Source of the DNA: Amycolatopsis nalaikhensis
GTDB taxonomy: Bacteria; Actinomycetota; Actinomycetes; Mycobacteriales; Pseudonocardiaceae
Length of the DNA stretch: 64,000 nucleotides
Reading direction: 5' to 3'
Assembly (NCBI RefSeq): GCF_030264295.1
Contig: NZ_CP127173.1
Span: 7,501-71,500, forward strand
Numbering within the stretch: position 1 is the stretch's first letter; every line of letters begins with the position of its first letter. This document shows, one piece after another, positions 9,676 to 17,776 of the stretch. The notes under the pieces are model-generated. The model was given only the letters and a program-made list of their open reading frames with translations. It was not told where the DNA came from and ran no database searches. The position numbers and the translations under genes are program-made.

Positions 9676-11301
9676 GTGCTGGACCGACTTGTCGACAAGC
9701 TGCTCGGGCTCCCCCGCGCCGAAGGCCCCAAACCGGTCGTGACCCGCGACCTGGCCGTGCCGATGCCCGACGGCGTCACGCTGCTCGCCGACCGGTACGC
9801 CCCGGCCGGGACGACGTCGGCGCCGGTCGTGCTGATCCGCACGCCGTACGGGCGCAAGGGCCTGCTCTCGAAGCTCTTCGGCGACACGTTCGCCCGGCAC
9901 GGGCTCCAGACGGTCATCCAGAGCACCCGCGGCTCGTTCGGCTCCGGCGGCGAGTTCCGGCCCTTCCACCTCGAGCGCGAGGACGGCCTCGCGACCGCGG
10001 AATGGCTGCGCGAACAGCCGTGGTGCGACGGCGACCTCGCCATGGCGGGCGCCAGCTACCTCGGCCACACGCAGTGGGCGGTCGGGCCGTACCTCGACCC
10101 GCCCCTCAAGGCGATGTGCCTCGGCGTGACGGCTTCCGAGTTCGTCTCGACGTTCTACCCGGGCGGCGTGCTCGCGGCGGACAACATGGTCTCGTGGTCG
10201 GCCATGATCGGCCGCCAGGAGGAACGCTTCGCCGCGCTGCCGAACCCCTTGCAGAAGCGCAAGACGCGGAAGGCGATGTCGTTCCTGCCGCTCAGCGGCG
10301 CCGACGTCGCCGCGATCGGGAAGCCCGTGCGGTTCCTGCAGGACATCACGGAGCACTTCCGGCCCGACGACGACTACTGGGCGATGACCGACCACAGCGC
10401 CGAAGTCGCGAAGCTCGACGTGCCGGTGTCGATGGTCACCGGCTGGTACGACCTGTTCATCGGCTCGCAGCTGCGCGACTTCCGGATCCTCGCCGAGGCG
10501 GGCAAGGCGCCGCGGCTCACCGTCGGCCCGTGGGCGCACGGCGAGCCCGGGAGCATGGGCCCGATGATCCGCGACCAGCTTGGGTTCCTGCGCGCCCAGC
10601 TGCTCGGCGACCGCACCCAGCTGCAGCGCGCGCCGGTCCGGCTCTTCCTGCAGGGCGCGAACTCCTGGCTCGACTTCGAGACGTGGCCGCCGCCCTCGAC
10701 GGCGACCGCCGCGCACCTGCGGCCGATCGGCGGGCTCGGCGAGGCCGTCGACGGCGAAGCGCGGCCGACGCCGTTCACCTACGACCCGGCGGACCCGACC
10801 CCGGCCGTCGGCGGCCCGCTGCTGACCGGCGACTGGAAGCAGAAGGACAACCAGGAGGTCGAGGCCCGGCCGGACGTGCTGGTGTTCACCGGCGAGCCGC
10901 TGCCGTCGGATCTGGACGTCATCGGCGAGGTGGCGGCGACCGTGCACGTGCGCACCGAGCTGGGGCACGCCGACGTCTACGTCCGGCTCTGCGACGTCGA
11001 TTCCGCGGGCGTGTCCCGCAACGTCACCGACGGGATCCTCCGGCTGCGCCCGGGTTTCCCGGCGGCGGACGCGGACGGCGTGGTGACGGCGGAGGTCACG
11101 CTCGACCCGACGGCCTACCGCTTCCGCCGCGGCCACCGGCTGCGGGTCCAGGTGGCGGGCGGCGCGTTCCCGAGGTTCGCGCGCAACCACGGCACGGACG
11201 AGCCGATCACGTCGGCGGTGCACGGGAAGCCGAACCGGTTCGAGGTGTTCCACGACGCGACCCGGCCGTCGAGGATCACGCTGCCGGTGTTCAGCAGCTG
11301 A
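9676..11301 (+). CDS. CocE/NonD family hydrolase (X-Pro dipeptidyl-peptidase S15-like)
   Basis: A 541-aa alpha/beta-hydrolase. The serine-nucleophile motif GASYLGHTQW places Ser127. Asp259 (TGWYD) and His288 (GPWAHG) complete the triad in the usual order for CocE and PepX-like acyl hydrolases. The C-terminal third is the beta-rich PepX_C/galactose-binding-like domain characteristic of the family. No signal peptide is seen, so it should be cytosolic. The GTG start has GGAAGG 10 nt upstream. The stop codon directly abuts the family A palindromic repeat at 11301. The substrate (ester or peptide) cannot be told from sequence. Confidence 0.9.
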   Translation: MLDRLVDKLLGLPRAEGPKPVVTRDLAVPMPDGVTLLADRYAPAGTTSAPVVLIRTPYGRKGLLSKLFGDTFARHGLQTVIQSTRGSFGSGGEFRPFHLEREDGLATAEWLREQPWCDGDLAMAGASYLGHTQWAVGPYLDPPLKAMCLGVTASEFVSTFYPGGVLAADNMVSWSAMIGRQEERFAALPNPLQKRKTRKAMSFLPLSGADVAAIGKPVRFLQDITEHFRPDDDYWAMTDHSAEVAKLDVPVSMVTGWYDLFIGSQLRDFRILAEAGKAPRLTVGPWAHGEPGSMGPMIRDQLGFLRAQLLGDRTQLQRAPVRLFLQGANSWLDFETWPPPSTATAAHLRPIGGLGEAVDGEARPTPFTYDPADPTPAVGGPLLTGDWKQKDNQEVEARPDVLVFTGEPLPSDLDVIGEVAATVHVRTELGHADVYVRLCDVDSAGVSRNVTDGILRLRPGFPAADADGVVTAEVTLDPTAYRFRRGHRLRVQVAGGAFPRFARNHGTDEPITSAVHGKPNRFEVFHDATRPSRITLPVFSS

Positions 11302-11380
11302 AGCGCCCCAAGGCGGCCTTGGTTGCGTCTCACGCACCGAAGGCCGCCTTGGGTGCGTCTGACGCACCGAAGGCCACATT
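11301..11380. repeat. Family A palindromic repeat, left 80 bp, interrupted by IS copy 1
   Basis: With the 9 bp at 12339-12347 this reconstructs an 89-bp element ending in AAGCGCCCCAA / TTGGGGCGCTT (perfect 11-bp inverted ends). Between the ends are five 15-bp modules: CCAAGGCGGCCTTGG (11308-11322), TTGCGTCTCACGCAC, CGAAGGCCGCCTTGG (centre, 11338-11352), GTGCGTCTGACGCAC and CGAAGGCCACATTGG. Modules 1/5 and 2/4 are near reverse complements, so the whole element is one large imperfect palindrome. It starts inside the CocE stop codon and could act as a terminator. An identical 80-bp half is present at 29050-29129. Confidence 0.85.
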
Positions 11381-12335
11381 GAGGTTTTCTCAGTAGTGGG
11401 TGCGCGTGCCTTGAGATGTGGGCGTGGGGCCCCTGGTAGGACTGGATTTGCGAAGATCAAGTCCGAGGTTCCAGAGGCCCCACGTGATCGATTATGGTGC
11501 CACGCTCGATGTGGCGCGCGAGCTGGTCTGGTTCGTCTCCGATGTGTTGCGCACCGAACGCCGGCGTCGTGGCACACGCCGGGGCCGGCGGGCCCTGACC
11601 CCGTACCGGCAGGCGGTGCTGGTGCTGCGGTGGTTCCGCGACGCCACCCCGATCCACCGCCTGGCCACCGACCACCGGATCAGCGTGGCTACCGCCTATC
11701 GCTACCTGCACGAAGCGATCACCGCCCTGGCCGCCCACGCCCCGGACCTGCACCAGGTCCTGCGCGAACGCCGCGCCGCCGGCGACACCCACGTCATCCT
11801 CGACGGCACGCTGATCCCCTGTGACCGGGTCGCGGCGACCACGATCAAAACCAAAGGCCGCAATCGGGGGGCCACGGTGCATCTGTGGTACTCCGGCAAG
11901 CACCGCGCCTTCGGCGGCAACATCCAGTTCCTGGCCACCCCCGACGGGTTCCCGCTGTGGGTCTCGGCGGTGCTGCCCGGCTCCCGCAACGACCTCTCCG
12001 CCGCCCGCGACCTGGACATCGTCGGCGCCCTGACCGCCGCCGCCGGGCAGGGCCTGCCGACCCTGGCCGACAAGGCCTACCACTCAGCCGGTATCGGCAT
12101 CCACACCCCGATCAAGAAAGCCGCAGGTCAACCACCTTTAGGCCCTCGTCAGCGGGTCTACAACCTGCTGCAATCACGAGCACGAGCCCTCGGCGAACGC
12201 GCCATCGCCCTGCTCAAAACCCGCTGGCGCGCACTCCACCACATCAGCCTCTGCCCCCACCGCATCGGCCACATCGTCCAAGCAGCACTCGTCCTCACCC
12301 ACCACGAACACCACGGACGCTACTGAGAAAACCTC
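11381..12335 (+). mobile_element. IS5-family-like insertion sequence, copy 1 (955 bp)
   Basis: The element is bounded by perfect 16-bp terminal inverted repeats, GAGGTTTTCTCAGTAG (11381-11396) and its complement (12320-12335). It is flanked by a 3-bp direct repeat ATT (11378-11380 and 12336-12338). It carries one transposase gene on the plus strand. A second 955-bp copy with the same ends lies inverted at 28095-29049. Both are inserted at the identical base of a family A repeat. The boundaries are read directly. IS5-family membership rests on the transposase type and the short duplication. Confidence 0.92.
11484..12326 (+). CDS. IS5-family-like DDE transposase (copy 1)
   Basis: A 280-aa protein starting at the GTG at 11484; an upstream ATG at 11418 would add 22 residues. 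An N-terminal helix-turn-helix region contains LTPYRQAVLVLRWFRD and ISVATAYRYLHEAI. Next comes a DDE_Tnp_4-like catalytic core with an aspartate in ILDGTLIPCDRV, the region VLPGSRNDLSAARDLD, LADKAYHSA and a glutamate in ALGERAIALLK. The stop lies 9 nt before the right end of the element. It differs from copy 2 at five residues (R/H, A/T, G/A, I/T, L/I), so the two are not a fresh duplication. It appears intact. Confidence 0.92.
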   Translation: MIDYGATLDVARELVWFVSDVLRTERRRRGTRRGRRALTPYRQAVLVLRWFRDATPIHRLATDHRISVATAYRYLHEAITALAAHAPDLHQVLRERRAAGDTHVILDGTLIPCDRVAATTIKTKGRNRGATVHLWYSGKHRAFGGNIQFLATPDGFPLWVSAVLPGSRNDLSAARDLDIVGALTAAAGQGLPTLADKAYHSAGIGIHTPIKKAAGQPPLGPRQRVYNLLQSRARALGERAIALLKTRWRALHHISLCPHRIGHIVQAALVLTHHEHHGRY

Positions 12336-12347
12336 ATTGGGGCGCTT
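12336..12347. repeat. Family A palindromic repeat, right end after IS copy 1
   Basis: ATTGGGGCGCTT continues the interrupted repeat: ATT is the duplicated target and GGGGCGCTT is the missing right terminus. Joining this to 11301-11380 and dropping one ATT restores the 11-bp terminal inverted repeat exactly. This is the evidence that the IS entered a pre-existing 89-bp element. Confidence 0.8.
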
Positions 12348-12354
12348 GGGCCGC

Positions 12355-13113
12355 TCAGCAGCTGACCGTGCGGTGGTGGCTGGTCACCCGGCCGTCGTCG
12401 TGGATCACGTGCAGCAGCAACGCGGGCGGCCTTTCGTAGTCGAGCGGTCCGCCCTCGTCCCAGCCGCGTTCGGAACCCGGCTCGACCGGCAGCAGGGACT
12501 GGGAAACCACACCGGGCGCGATGCGCAGCGGGATCCCGGCGAACGTCGTCGAGGCGCCCGTGTGCACGTGCCCGGCCAGCAGCGCCTTCACCCGGGGGTG
12601 ACGGCCGAGCACCGCTGCCAGCCGCTCTTCGCCGGACTGGCGGATCCCGTCGACCAGCGGGACGCCGACCTCGACCGGCGGGTGGTGGAACGCGACGACG
12701 GCCGGGCCCTCGCCGCCGGAGAGGACGCCGTCGAGCCAGTCCAGGGTCTCGTCGGCGAGGAATCCCGCGCCGCGGCCGGGGATCGTCGAGTCGCACATCG
12801 CGAACAGCACACCGCCGACCTCCTGCGCGAGGTCGATCGGATCGTCGGACGCGGGCAATCCCAGCAGTCCAGTCCGGAACTCGGCACGGACGTCGTGGTT
12901 GCCCGGGCACACCAGCACCGGCGCCGGGTGCTTCAGCAGCTCCGCGGCCCGCGCGTACTCCGAAGCCGCGCCGTGGTCGGCGATGTCGCCGGTGACGACG
13001 ACGGCGTCGATCGGGCGCGCCAGCCCGCCGAGCCAGGCCATCACGGCGGCGACGCGGTCTTCGGCGCGCCGCCCCTCGTCGAGGTGCAGGTCGCTCAGGT
13101 GCGCGATGATCAT
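12355..13113 (-). CDS. Metallophosphoesterase (calcineurin-like, CpdA/GpdQ type)
   Basis: A 252-aa binuclear-metal phosphoesterase with the full motif set in order: DLHLD near the N-terminus, GDIAD, GNHD, HHPP and GHVHT. This spacing is that of class III cyclic nucleotide or glycerophosphodiester phosphodiesterases; the substrate is not decided by sequence. The ATG at 13113 begins MIIAHLSDLHLD and overlaps the GntR stop by 4 nt, so the two genes are one coupled operon. Its 3' end is only 8 nt from the family A repeat remnant beside IS copy 1. Confidence 0.9.
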   Translation of the reverse strand: MIIAHLSDLHLDEGRRAEDRVAAVMAWLGGLARPIDAVVVTGDIADHGAASEYARAAELLKHPAPVLVCPGNHDVRAEFRTGLLGLPASDDPIDLAQEVGGVLFAMCDSTIPGRGAGFLADETLDWLDGVLSGGEGPAVVAFHHPPVEVGVPLVDGIRQSGEERLAAVLGRHPRVKALLAGHVHTGASTTFAGIPLRIAPGVVSQSLLPVEPGSERGWDEGGPLDYERPPALLLHVIHDDGRVTSHHRTVSC

Positions 13114-13742
13114 CTTTCGTCCTTCCCCAGGTACGCCAGCGCTTTCACCCAGTTGCGGACGAGCACCGCGGACGCGGTCGCGAGGTCGCCGGCGCGCAGG
13201 GCGGCGGCGATCCGGCGGTGCTCGCCGATGCTCTCCCCGGCGCGCCCCGCCCCGCCGAAGTAGCACGATTCGTACCGCTTGAGCAGCGGTTTGGTCTGCG
13301 CGATCAGCCGCAGCAGGTGCGGGTTCGGGCAGCGCGAGAGCAGCAGCGCGTGCCACTTTTCGTCCACTTCGGACAGTTCATCGCCCGAGTCCAGGGCCGC
13401 GGCCATCTCGTCGGCGACGGCGTCGAGGGCGTCCGGCAGCCCGGCCAGCTCCAATGGCGACGTCCACCGCAGCGCGAGGGCTTCGAGTTCGGCGACGAGC
13501 GGGTAGAGCCGGCGCGCCTCGTCCGGGTCGAACGGCGGCACGAGGAACCCGCGGCCGGGCGCGGAGACGAGCAGGCCGCGGTCCGCGAGCCCGATCAGCG
13601 CTTCCCGCAACGGCGTCCGGCTGACGCCCAGCTCACGGGCCAGGTGCACCTCGTTGACGCGGGCGCCGGCGGCGAGCCGCCCGTCGAGCACGCGGGTGGT
13701 GATCTCCTCGATGAGGTCGCTGCGCAGCGGGGTCCGGGCCAT
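13110..13742 (-). CDS. GntR-family regulator (FCD type)
   Basis: A 210-aa regulator. The N-terminal wHTH contains RVNEVHLARELGVSRTPLRE, followed by a short helical FCD-like domain. It is divergent from the class V aminotransferase at 13788, and the 45-nt gap holds an imperfect inverted repeat. Local control of both directions is therefore likely. It is translationally coupled to the metallophosphoesterase gene (4-nt overlap). The ligand is unknown. Confidence 0.88.
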   Translation of the reverse strand: MARTPLRSDLIEEITTRVLDGRLAAGARVNEVHLARELGVSRTPLREALIGLADRGLLVSAPGRGFLVPPFDPDEARRLYPLVAELEALALRWTSPLELAGLPDALDAVADEMAAALDSGDELSEVDEKWHALLLSRCPNPHLLRLIAQTKPLLKRYESCYFGGAGRAGESIGEHRRIAAALRAGDLATASAVLVRNWVKALAYLGKDER

Positions 13743-13753
13743 GCCGGCAGTAT

Positions 13754-13781
13754 TGCATACAGAAAAGACCTACTGTATTCA
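13754..13781. promoter_or_regulatory. Candidate operator between GntR and the aminotransferase gene
   Basis: TGCATACAG (13754-13762) and CTGTATTCA (13773-13781) form 9-bp arms with one mismatch (TGCATACAG against TGAATACAG) and a 10-nt gap. The stretch is conspicuously A/T-rich for this genome and sits between two divergent starts. GntR/FCD regulators commonly bind TGTATAC-like inverted repeats, so a GntR site is a reasonable reading. It is not proven. Confidence 0.5.
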
Positions 13782-13787
13782 GTTCAC

Positions 13788-14957
13788 ATGACCTTCGACG
13801 TCGAGCGCGCCCGCCGTGAAACGCCCGGCTGCGCCGAAGTGGTCCACTTCAACAACGCGGGTTCCGCGCTGCCCCCGACGATCGTGACCGACACGGTCGT
13901 CGACTACCTCCGCCACGAGGCGCTGATCGGCGGGTACGAAGCGGCGGCGGAAGCGAACGACCGGCTGACGGCGGTGTACGCGTCGGCGGCGCGGCTGCTC
14001 GGCGCGGAACCCGACGACATCGCGCTGACGGACAACGCGACGAGGTCCTGGCAGGCGGTGTTCTACGCGCTGCCGTTCAAATCCGGCGACCGGATCCTGA
14101 CCTCACGAGCGGAGTACGCGAGCAACGCGATCGCGTACTTGCAGGTGGCCCGGCGCACGGGCGCGGTGGTCGAGGTGGTGGGCGACGACGAGTCGGGCCA
14201 ACTGGACGTAGAAGACCTGAAGCGGCGCGTGGACGGCGACGTCAAGCTGATCGCGGTAAGCCACGTGCCGACGCAGGGTGGTCTGGTCAACCCGGCGGAG
14301 GAGATCGGCGCGGTCGCGGAGGCGGCGGGAATCCCGTTCCTGCTGGACGCGTGCCAGTCGGCGGGCCAGGTGGACCTGGACGTGACGCGCTTGAAGTGCG
14401 ACGCGCTGTCGGCAACGGGCCGCAAGTACCTGCGGGGCCCCCGCGGAACGGGATTCCTGTACGTGCGCCCGAGCCTGCGCGAGCGCCTGGAACCGGCGAT
14501 GCTCGACTTGCATTCGGCGAGCTGGACGGCCCCGGAGGAGTACGAGGTCGACCCGACGGCGAAGAGGTTCGAGGTGTGGGAGCGCGACTTCGCGGCGGTG
14601 TTCGGCCTGGGAGCGGCGATCGACTACGCACTTGAGTGGGGGTTGCCCGCCATCGAAGAGCGCGTAGCAGCACTGGCGGCAACCCTGCGAGCCCGGCTGA
14701 CCGACGTCGGCGCGCAGGTACACGACGTCGGAGCGAAGAAGTGCGGCATCGTCACATTCAGCGTCAAAGGCACCCCGGCGGCGGCGATCAAAGCGCGGCT
14801 AGCGGAGGCGAACATCAACACTTCGATCTCGTCGCGGACGTCGGCCCAGTTCGACTTCACGGCACGCGACTTGCCGGACATGGTCCGCGCATCGGTGCAC
14901 TACTACAACACCGAGGACGAGATCGACCTGCTGGTGAGGCAGGTGGAGAAACTCTAG
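13788..14957 (+). CDS. Class V aminotransferase (PLP-dependent, SufS/isopenicillin N epimerase-like)
   Basis: A 389-aa fold-type I PLP enzyme. The cofactor lysine is about K213 in SATGRKYLRGPRGTGFLYV. LLDACQSAGQVDLD supplies the aspartate that contacts the pyridine nitrogen. VHFNNAGSALPP at the N-terminus resembles aminotransferase V proteins annotated as cysteine desulfurase-like or racemase/epimerase. The catalytic cysteine loop of true SufS is not evident, so desulfurase activity is doubtful. The ATG at 13788 is the first start after the operator. The last third uses more A- and T-ending codons than the first. Confidence 0.85.
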   Translation: MTFDVERARRETPGCAEVVHFNNAGSALPPTIVTDTVVDYLRHEALIGGYEAAAEANDRLTAVYASAARLLGAEPDDIALTDNATRSWQAVFYALPFKSGDRILTSRAEYASNAIAYLQVARRTGAVVEVVGDDESGQLDVEDLKRRVDGDVKLIAVSHVPTQGGLVNPAEEIGAVAEAAGIPFLLDACQSAGQVDLDVTRLKCDALSATGRKYLRGPRGTGFLYVRPSLRERLEPAMLDLHSASWTAPEEYEVDPTAKRFEVWERDFAAVFGLGAAIDYALEWGLPAIEERVAALAATLRARLTDVGAQVHDVGAKKCGIVTFSVKGTPAAAIKARLAEANINTSISSRTSAQFDFTARDLPDMVRASVHYYNTEDEIDLLVRQVEKL

Positions 14958-14990
14958 AGGGGCGAGGGATGTCGAGCGGCACCAAAAAAG

Positions 14991-16127
14991 TCATCCCCGA
15001 AGCAACTGCCGAGCAATAACGAGCTTCTGAATCTCAGAAGTGCCCTCATAAATCCGAAACAACCGAGCATCGCGATAGATCCGCTCAACGGTGACACCCC
15101 GCACATAACCCATCCCGCCATGAACCTGAACGGCACGATCGGCGACCCGCCCAAGCATCTCGGTGCAGAACAACTTCGCCGAAGACGGCCCAAGCTTGCG
15201 ATCCTCCCCCGAGTCGTACTTCAAGGCGGCCTCGTGAACCATGGCACGACCAGCGGCAAGCTCGGCGTGAGACTCAGCGAGCAGGGCCTGAACAAGCTGA
15301 TACTCACCGATGACCCGGCCACCTTGACGAGCGGTCCGCGCGTACTCAACAGCTTCGGCCACCGCACGCTCAGCCATACCAACGCACAGCGCAGCAATGT
15401 GCAGCCGCCCGCGAGCAAGCGAAGCCATCGCGATACCGAATCCCTTGCCCTCCTCACCGACAAGCGCATCGGCAGAAAGCTCGACGTCGTCGAAAACGAC
15501 CTCGGAAGTCCAAGCACCGGCCTGGCCCATTTTGGCGTCGTGCGGTCCAACGGCGACACCGCGCGCCCCAGCAGGCACGAGGAAAGCCGAAATACCACGA
15601 CTGCCGGTGCTTTCCGGATCGGTACGCGCAAAGGCGACGAAGACTTCAGCGAGCGGCGCATTGGTGATGAACCGCTTGGTGCCCGAGAGCCGGTAGCGAT
15701 CACCGTCGCGAACGGCGCGACTCGTCAAACCACCAGGGTCCGAGCCGGCTTCGGCCTCAGTGAGGGCGAACGAAGCGATAGCCTGGCCGGACGCCAGCCG
15801 AGGCAGCCAGCGGGTGCGCTGGTCCGGCGTCCCGTAGTGCACGATGGCCTGGCCCGCGATGCCGTTGTTGGTCCCGAAGAGCGACCGGAACGCGGGCGTC
15901 GTCCAGCCGAGTTCGATCGCCAGCCGGACGTCTTCGGCCATGCCGAGGCCGAGCCCGCCGTACTCCTCCGGCAGCGCCCAGCCGAACAGCCCCAGCTCGG
16001 CGGCTTTCTCCCGGATCTCGGCCGGGATCTCGTCGCGCTCGTCGATCTCCGCCTCGCGCGGCACGACCTCCTTGCGCACGAACTCCCGCACCGCGCCGAG
16101 GACCTGCCCGAAAACGTCCGCGTCCAT
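14991..16127 (-). CDS. Acyl-CoA dehydrogenase
   Basis: A FAD-dependent enzyme of about 378 aa that introduces an alpha-beta double bond in acyl-CoA. It shows the family order: N-terminal helical domain (LPEEYGGLGLGM), FAD-contacting FALTEAEAGSDPGG, the central beta domain, and the C-terminal bundle with QVHGGMGYVRG and RIYEGTSEIQKLVIARQLL. The catalytic base region lies before YEGTSEIQ. An in-frame GTG at 16136 is the alternative start; neither has a clear RBS. The 3' two thirds (about 14991-15850) use many T- and A-ending codons while the first third is GC3-saturated like its neighbours. The acyl substrate length is unknown. Confidence 0.93.
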   Translation of the reverse strand: MDADVFGQVLGAVREFVRKEVVPREAEIDERDEIPAEIREKAAELGLFGWALPEEYGGLGLGMAEDVRLAIELGWTTPAFRSLFGTNNGIAGQAIVHYGTPDQRTRWLPRLASGQAIASFALTEAEAGSDPGGLTSRAVRDGDRYRLSGTKRFITNAPLAEVFVAFARTDPESTGSRGISAFLVPAGARGVAVGPHDAKMGQAGAWTSEVVFDDVELSADALVGEEGKGFGIAMASLARGRLHIAALCVGMAERAVAEAVEYARTARQGGRVIGEYQLVQALLAESHAELAAGRAMVHEAALKYDSGEDRKLGPSSAKLFCTEMLGRVADRAVQVHGGMGYVRGVTVERIYRDARLFRIYEGTSEIQKLVIARQLLRG

Positions 16128-16201
16128 GCCGGGCACGCTACCCGGCGGGCCGCCCCGAACGCTGCCCCCACGGACACCCCCGGAAGCGCTAGCTTGGGTC
16201 G

Positions 16202-16618
16202 ATGCGCAAGCCGCTCACCGTCCTCGCCGCCGCCGCACTCGCCGCGGTCCTCGTGCCGTCGACCGCTTCCGCCACGCCGGGCAGCGGCGTCACGGGCACG
16301 ATCCTGGCCCAGAAGACCATCGGCAGCACCGACTACACGCTGCGGGAGATCACCGTCCAGCCCGGCGGCTACACGGGCTGGCACTTCCACGACGGCACGC
16401 TCTACGCGTACGTGAAGTCCGGGACCCTGACCCACAACCTGGCCGACTGCAGCATCGACGGCATCTTCCACGCCGGGCGCGCGTTCACCGAGAAGCCCGA
16501 CCAGGTGCACATCGGCCGCAACCTCGGCACGACGCCGCTGGTGCTGGAGGTGCTCTACGTGCTCCCGGCGGGCAGCCCGCTCTCGGAGGACGCGCCGGAC
16601 CCCGGCTGCGGCTTCTAG
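16202..16618 (+). CDS. Secreted cupin-domain protein
   Basis: A 138-aa protein with a Sec signal peptide, a basic start (MRKP) followed by an alanine/leucine stretch and a cleavage site near ASA-TPG (about residue 24). The mature part is a single cupin barrel: GYTGWHFHDGTLYAYVKSG carries metal-binding histidines, and a second histidine lies in DQVHIGRN. Two cysteines (CSIDG, CGF) could form a disulfide outside the cell. Function is unknown. Its TAG stop shares the tetranucleotide CTAG with the stop of the convergent marR gene. Confidence 0.85.
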   Translation: MRKPLTVLAAAALAAVLVPSTASATPGSGVTGTILAQKTIGSTDYTLREITVQPGGYTGWHFHDGTLYAYVKSGTLTHNLADCSIDGIFHAGRAFTEKPDQVHIGRNLGTTPLVLEVLYVLPAGSPLSEDAPDPGCGF

Positions 16619-17079
16619 CTCGAGAACCAGCCCGCGGCGTCCAGCCGGTAGGCCGCGGGCCCGACGACCTTGCGCAGGTCGGCTTCGAGGGCACCGATCC
16701 GCTCGGCGCCGACCGCGCGGGCCCAGTCCGCGCGCAGGTCGTCGAAGATCTCCGCCGACTTCCGGAGCGCGTCGACGCCGTGCGCGGTCAGCCGCACGAT
16801 CTTGCGGCGCGCGTCGTCCGGGTCGTCGGCGCGTTCGGCGTACCCGAGTGCCTCCAGCCGTTCGACGGTCTTGCCCGCCGCCTGCTTGGAGACGCCGAGG
16901 CGGCGCCCGATCTCCGACGCCGTCGCGCCCTGGACACCGATGGCCTGCATGGCGAAGCCGTAGGACGGGCGGACGTCGGGGTGCCCGCGCCGCGCGAGTT
17001 CGGCGTGCAGGCGGTCGATGAGCGTGCGGAAGCCGCCGAAGAGCAGGAAGGGCAGCTCGTAGCCGGGCGTGTCCGTCAT
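16615..17079 (-). CDS. MarR-family regulator
   Basis: A 154-aa winged-helix repressor. The recognition helix lies in ASEIGRRLGVSKQAAGKTVERL and the wing in YAERADDPDDARRKIVRLT, typical of MarR. It is divergent from an AhpD-like/MFS exporter operon, and the gap between them has a perfect inverted repeat plus a phased half-site. It therefore probably represses that operon and itself. At its 3' end it overlaps the secreted cupin gene by the four bases CTAG. Confidence 0.9.
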   Translation of the reverse strand: MTDTPGYELPFLLFGGFRTLIDRLHAELARRGHPDVRPSYGFAMQAIGVQGATASEIGRRLGVSKQAAGKTVERLEALGYAERADDPDDARRKIVRLTAHGVDALRKSAEIFDDLRADWARAVGAERIGALEADLRKVVGPAAYRLDAAGWFSS

Positions 17080-17092
17080 GACCCCTTGACCA

Positions 17093-17134
17093 TTTCGACA
17101 ACCAGGTTTACGGTTTCGACAACCACGTTGTCGA
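17093..17134. promoter_or_regulatory. Candidate MarR operator: perfect palindrome with an upstream half-site
   Basis: TCGACAAC-CAC-GTTGTCGA (17116-17134) is a perfect 8-bp inverted repeat with a 3-nt centre. TTTCGACAACCA also occurs at 17093-17104 and 17114-17125, exactly 21 bp (two helical turns) apart on the same face of DNA. The pair lies between marR and the AhpD-like gene, where both promoters must be. Binding is inferred. Confidence 0.6.
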
Positions 17135-17153
17135 TCCTACGTCTGGAGACGCT

Positions 17154-17708
17154 TTGTTCCCCGATCACACCCCGGAGTCTGCACCCCCGGCCGCCCGCCC
17201 GACGATGGCGGCCACCGCGAAGAAGTTCGGCCACGTCCCGGCGGCGGTCGCCCGCATGGCGACGTCACCCGAGCTGCTGAACGGCTTCCTGAAGCTCAAC
17301 TCGATCTTCGAGGCGACGACGCTGACGGCCCTGGAGCGCGAGACACTGGTCATGACGGTGGCCGCGCGCAACGGCTGCCACATCTGCGTCGCGATGCACA
17401 CGGCTTCCCTGCACGGCCTTTCCGCGGCGCCCGAGCTGGTCGCGGCGCTGCGGGCGCAGGCGGCTTTGCCTTCACCGCGGCTCGAAGCGTTGCGGACGTT
17501 CGTGCTGACGGTCATGGACACGACCGGCGAAGTCCCGCCCGAGGCGCTGGCGGCGTTCACCGCGGCCGGGTTCACGGCGCGGAACGCGTTGGAAGTCGTG
17601 CTGGGCATCGGCACGTACACGCTGTCGACGTACGCGAACCGCCTGATCGAGGCGCCGCTGGACGACGCCTTCGCCGAGCACGCCTGGCATGTGACCCAGG
17701 TCTCATAA
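17154..17708 (+). CDS. Carboxymuconolactone decarboxylase/AhpD-like peroxidase-family protein
   Basis: A 184-aa all-helical protein of the AhpD/CMD fold. The active-site motif NGCHICVAMHTASLH has the CxxC pair and histidine of the peroxidase-type proton relay, suggesting thiol-dependent alkylhydroperoxidase activity. The start is a TTG at 17154, supported by GGAG 6 nt upstream; no better start is available downstream. It is followed 68 nt later by an MFS exporter and preceded by a divergent MarR, an arrangement common in responses to oxidants or phenolic toxins. Confidence 0.88.
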   Translation: MFPDHTPESAPPAARPTMAATAKKFGHVPAAVARMATSPELLNGFLKLNSIFEATTLTALERETLVMTVAARNGCHICVAMHTASLHGLSAAPELVAALRAQAALPSPRLEALRTFVLTVMDTTGEVPPEALAAFTAAGFTARNALEVVLGIGTYTLSTYANRLIEAPLDDAFAEHAWHVTQVS

Positions 17709-17776
17709 GGGCGCGTGTCCGGTCCTCCCCGGCGGCTCCGACTCCCCGGTGATCGCACCACGGAGAAGGAGTCGCA

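Noticed and set aside
9424..11577. A 717-codon minus-strand open frame opposite the CocE-like hydrolase
   Set aside because: No protein motif, arginine/glycine-rich, and the catalytic triad of the plus-strand hydrolase is intact.
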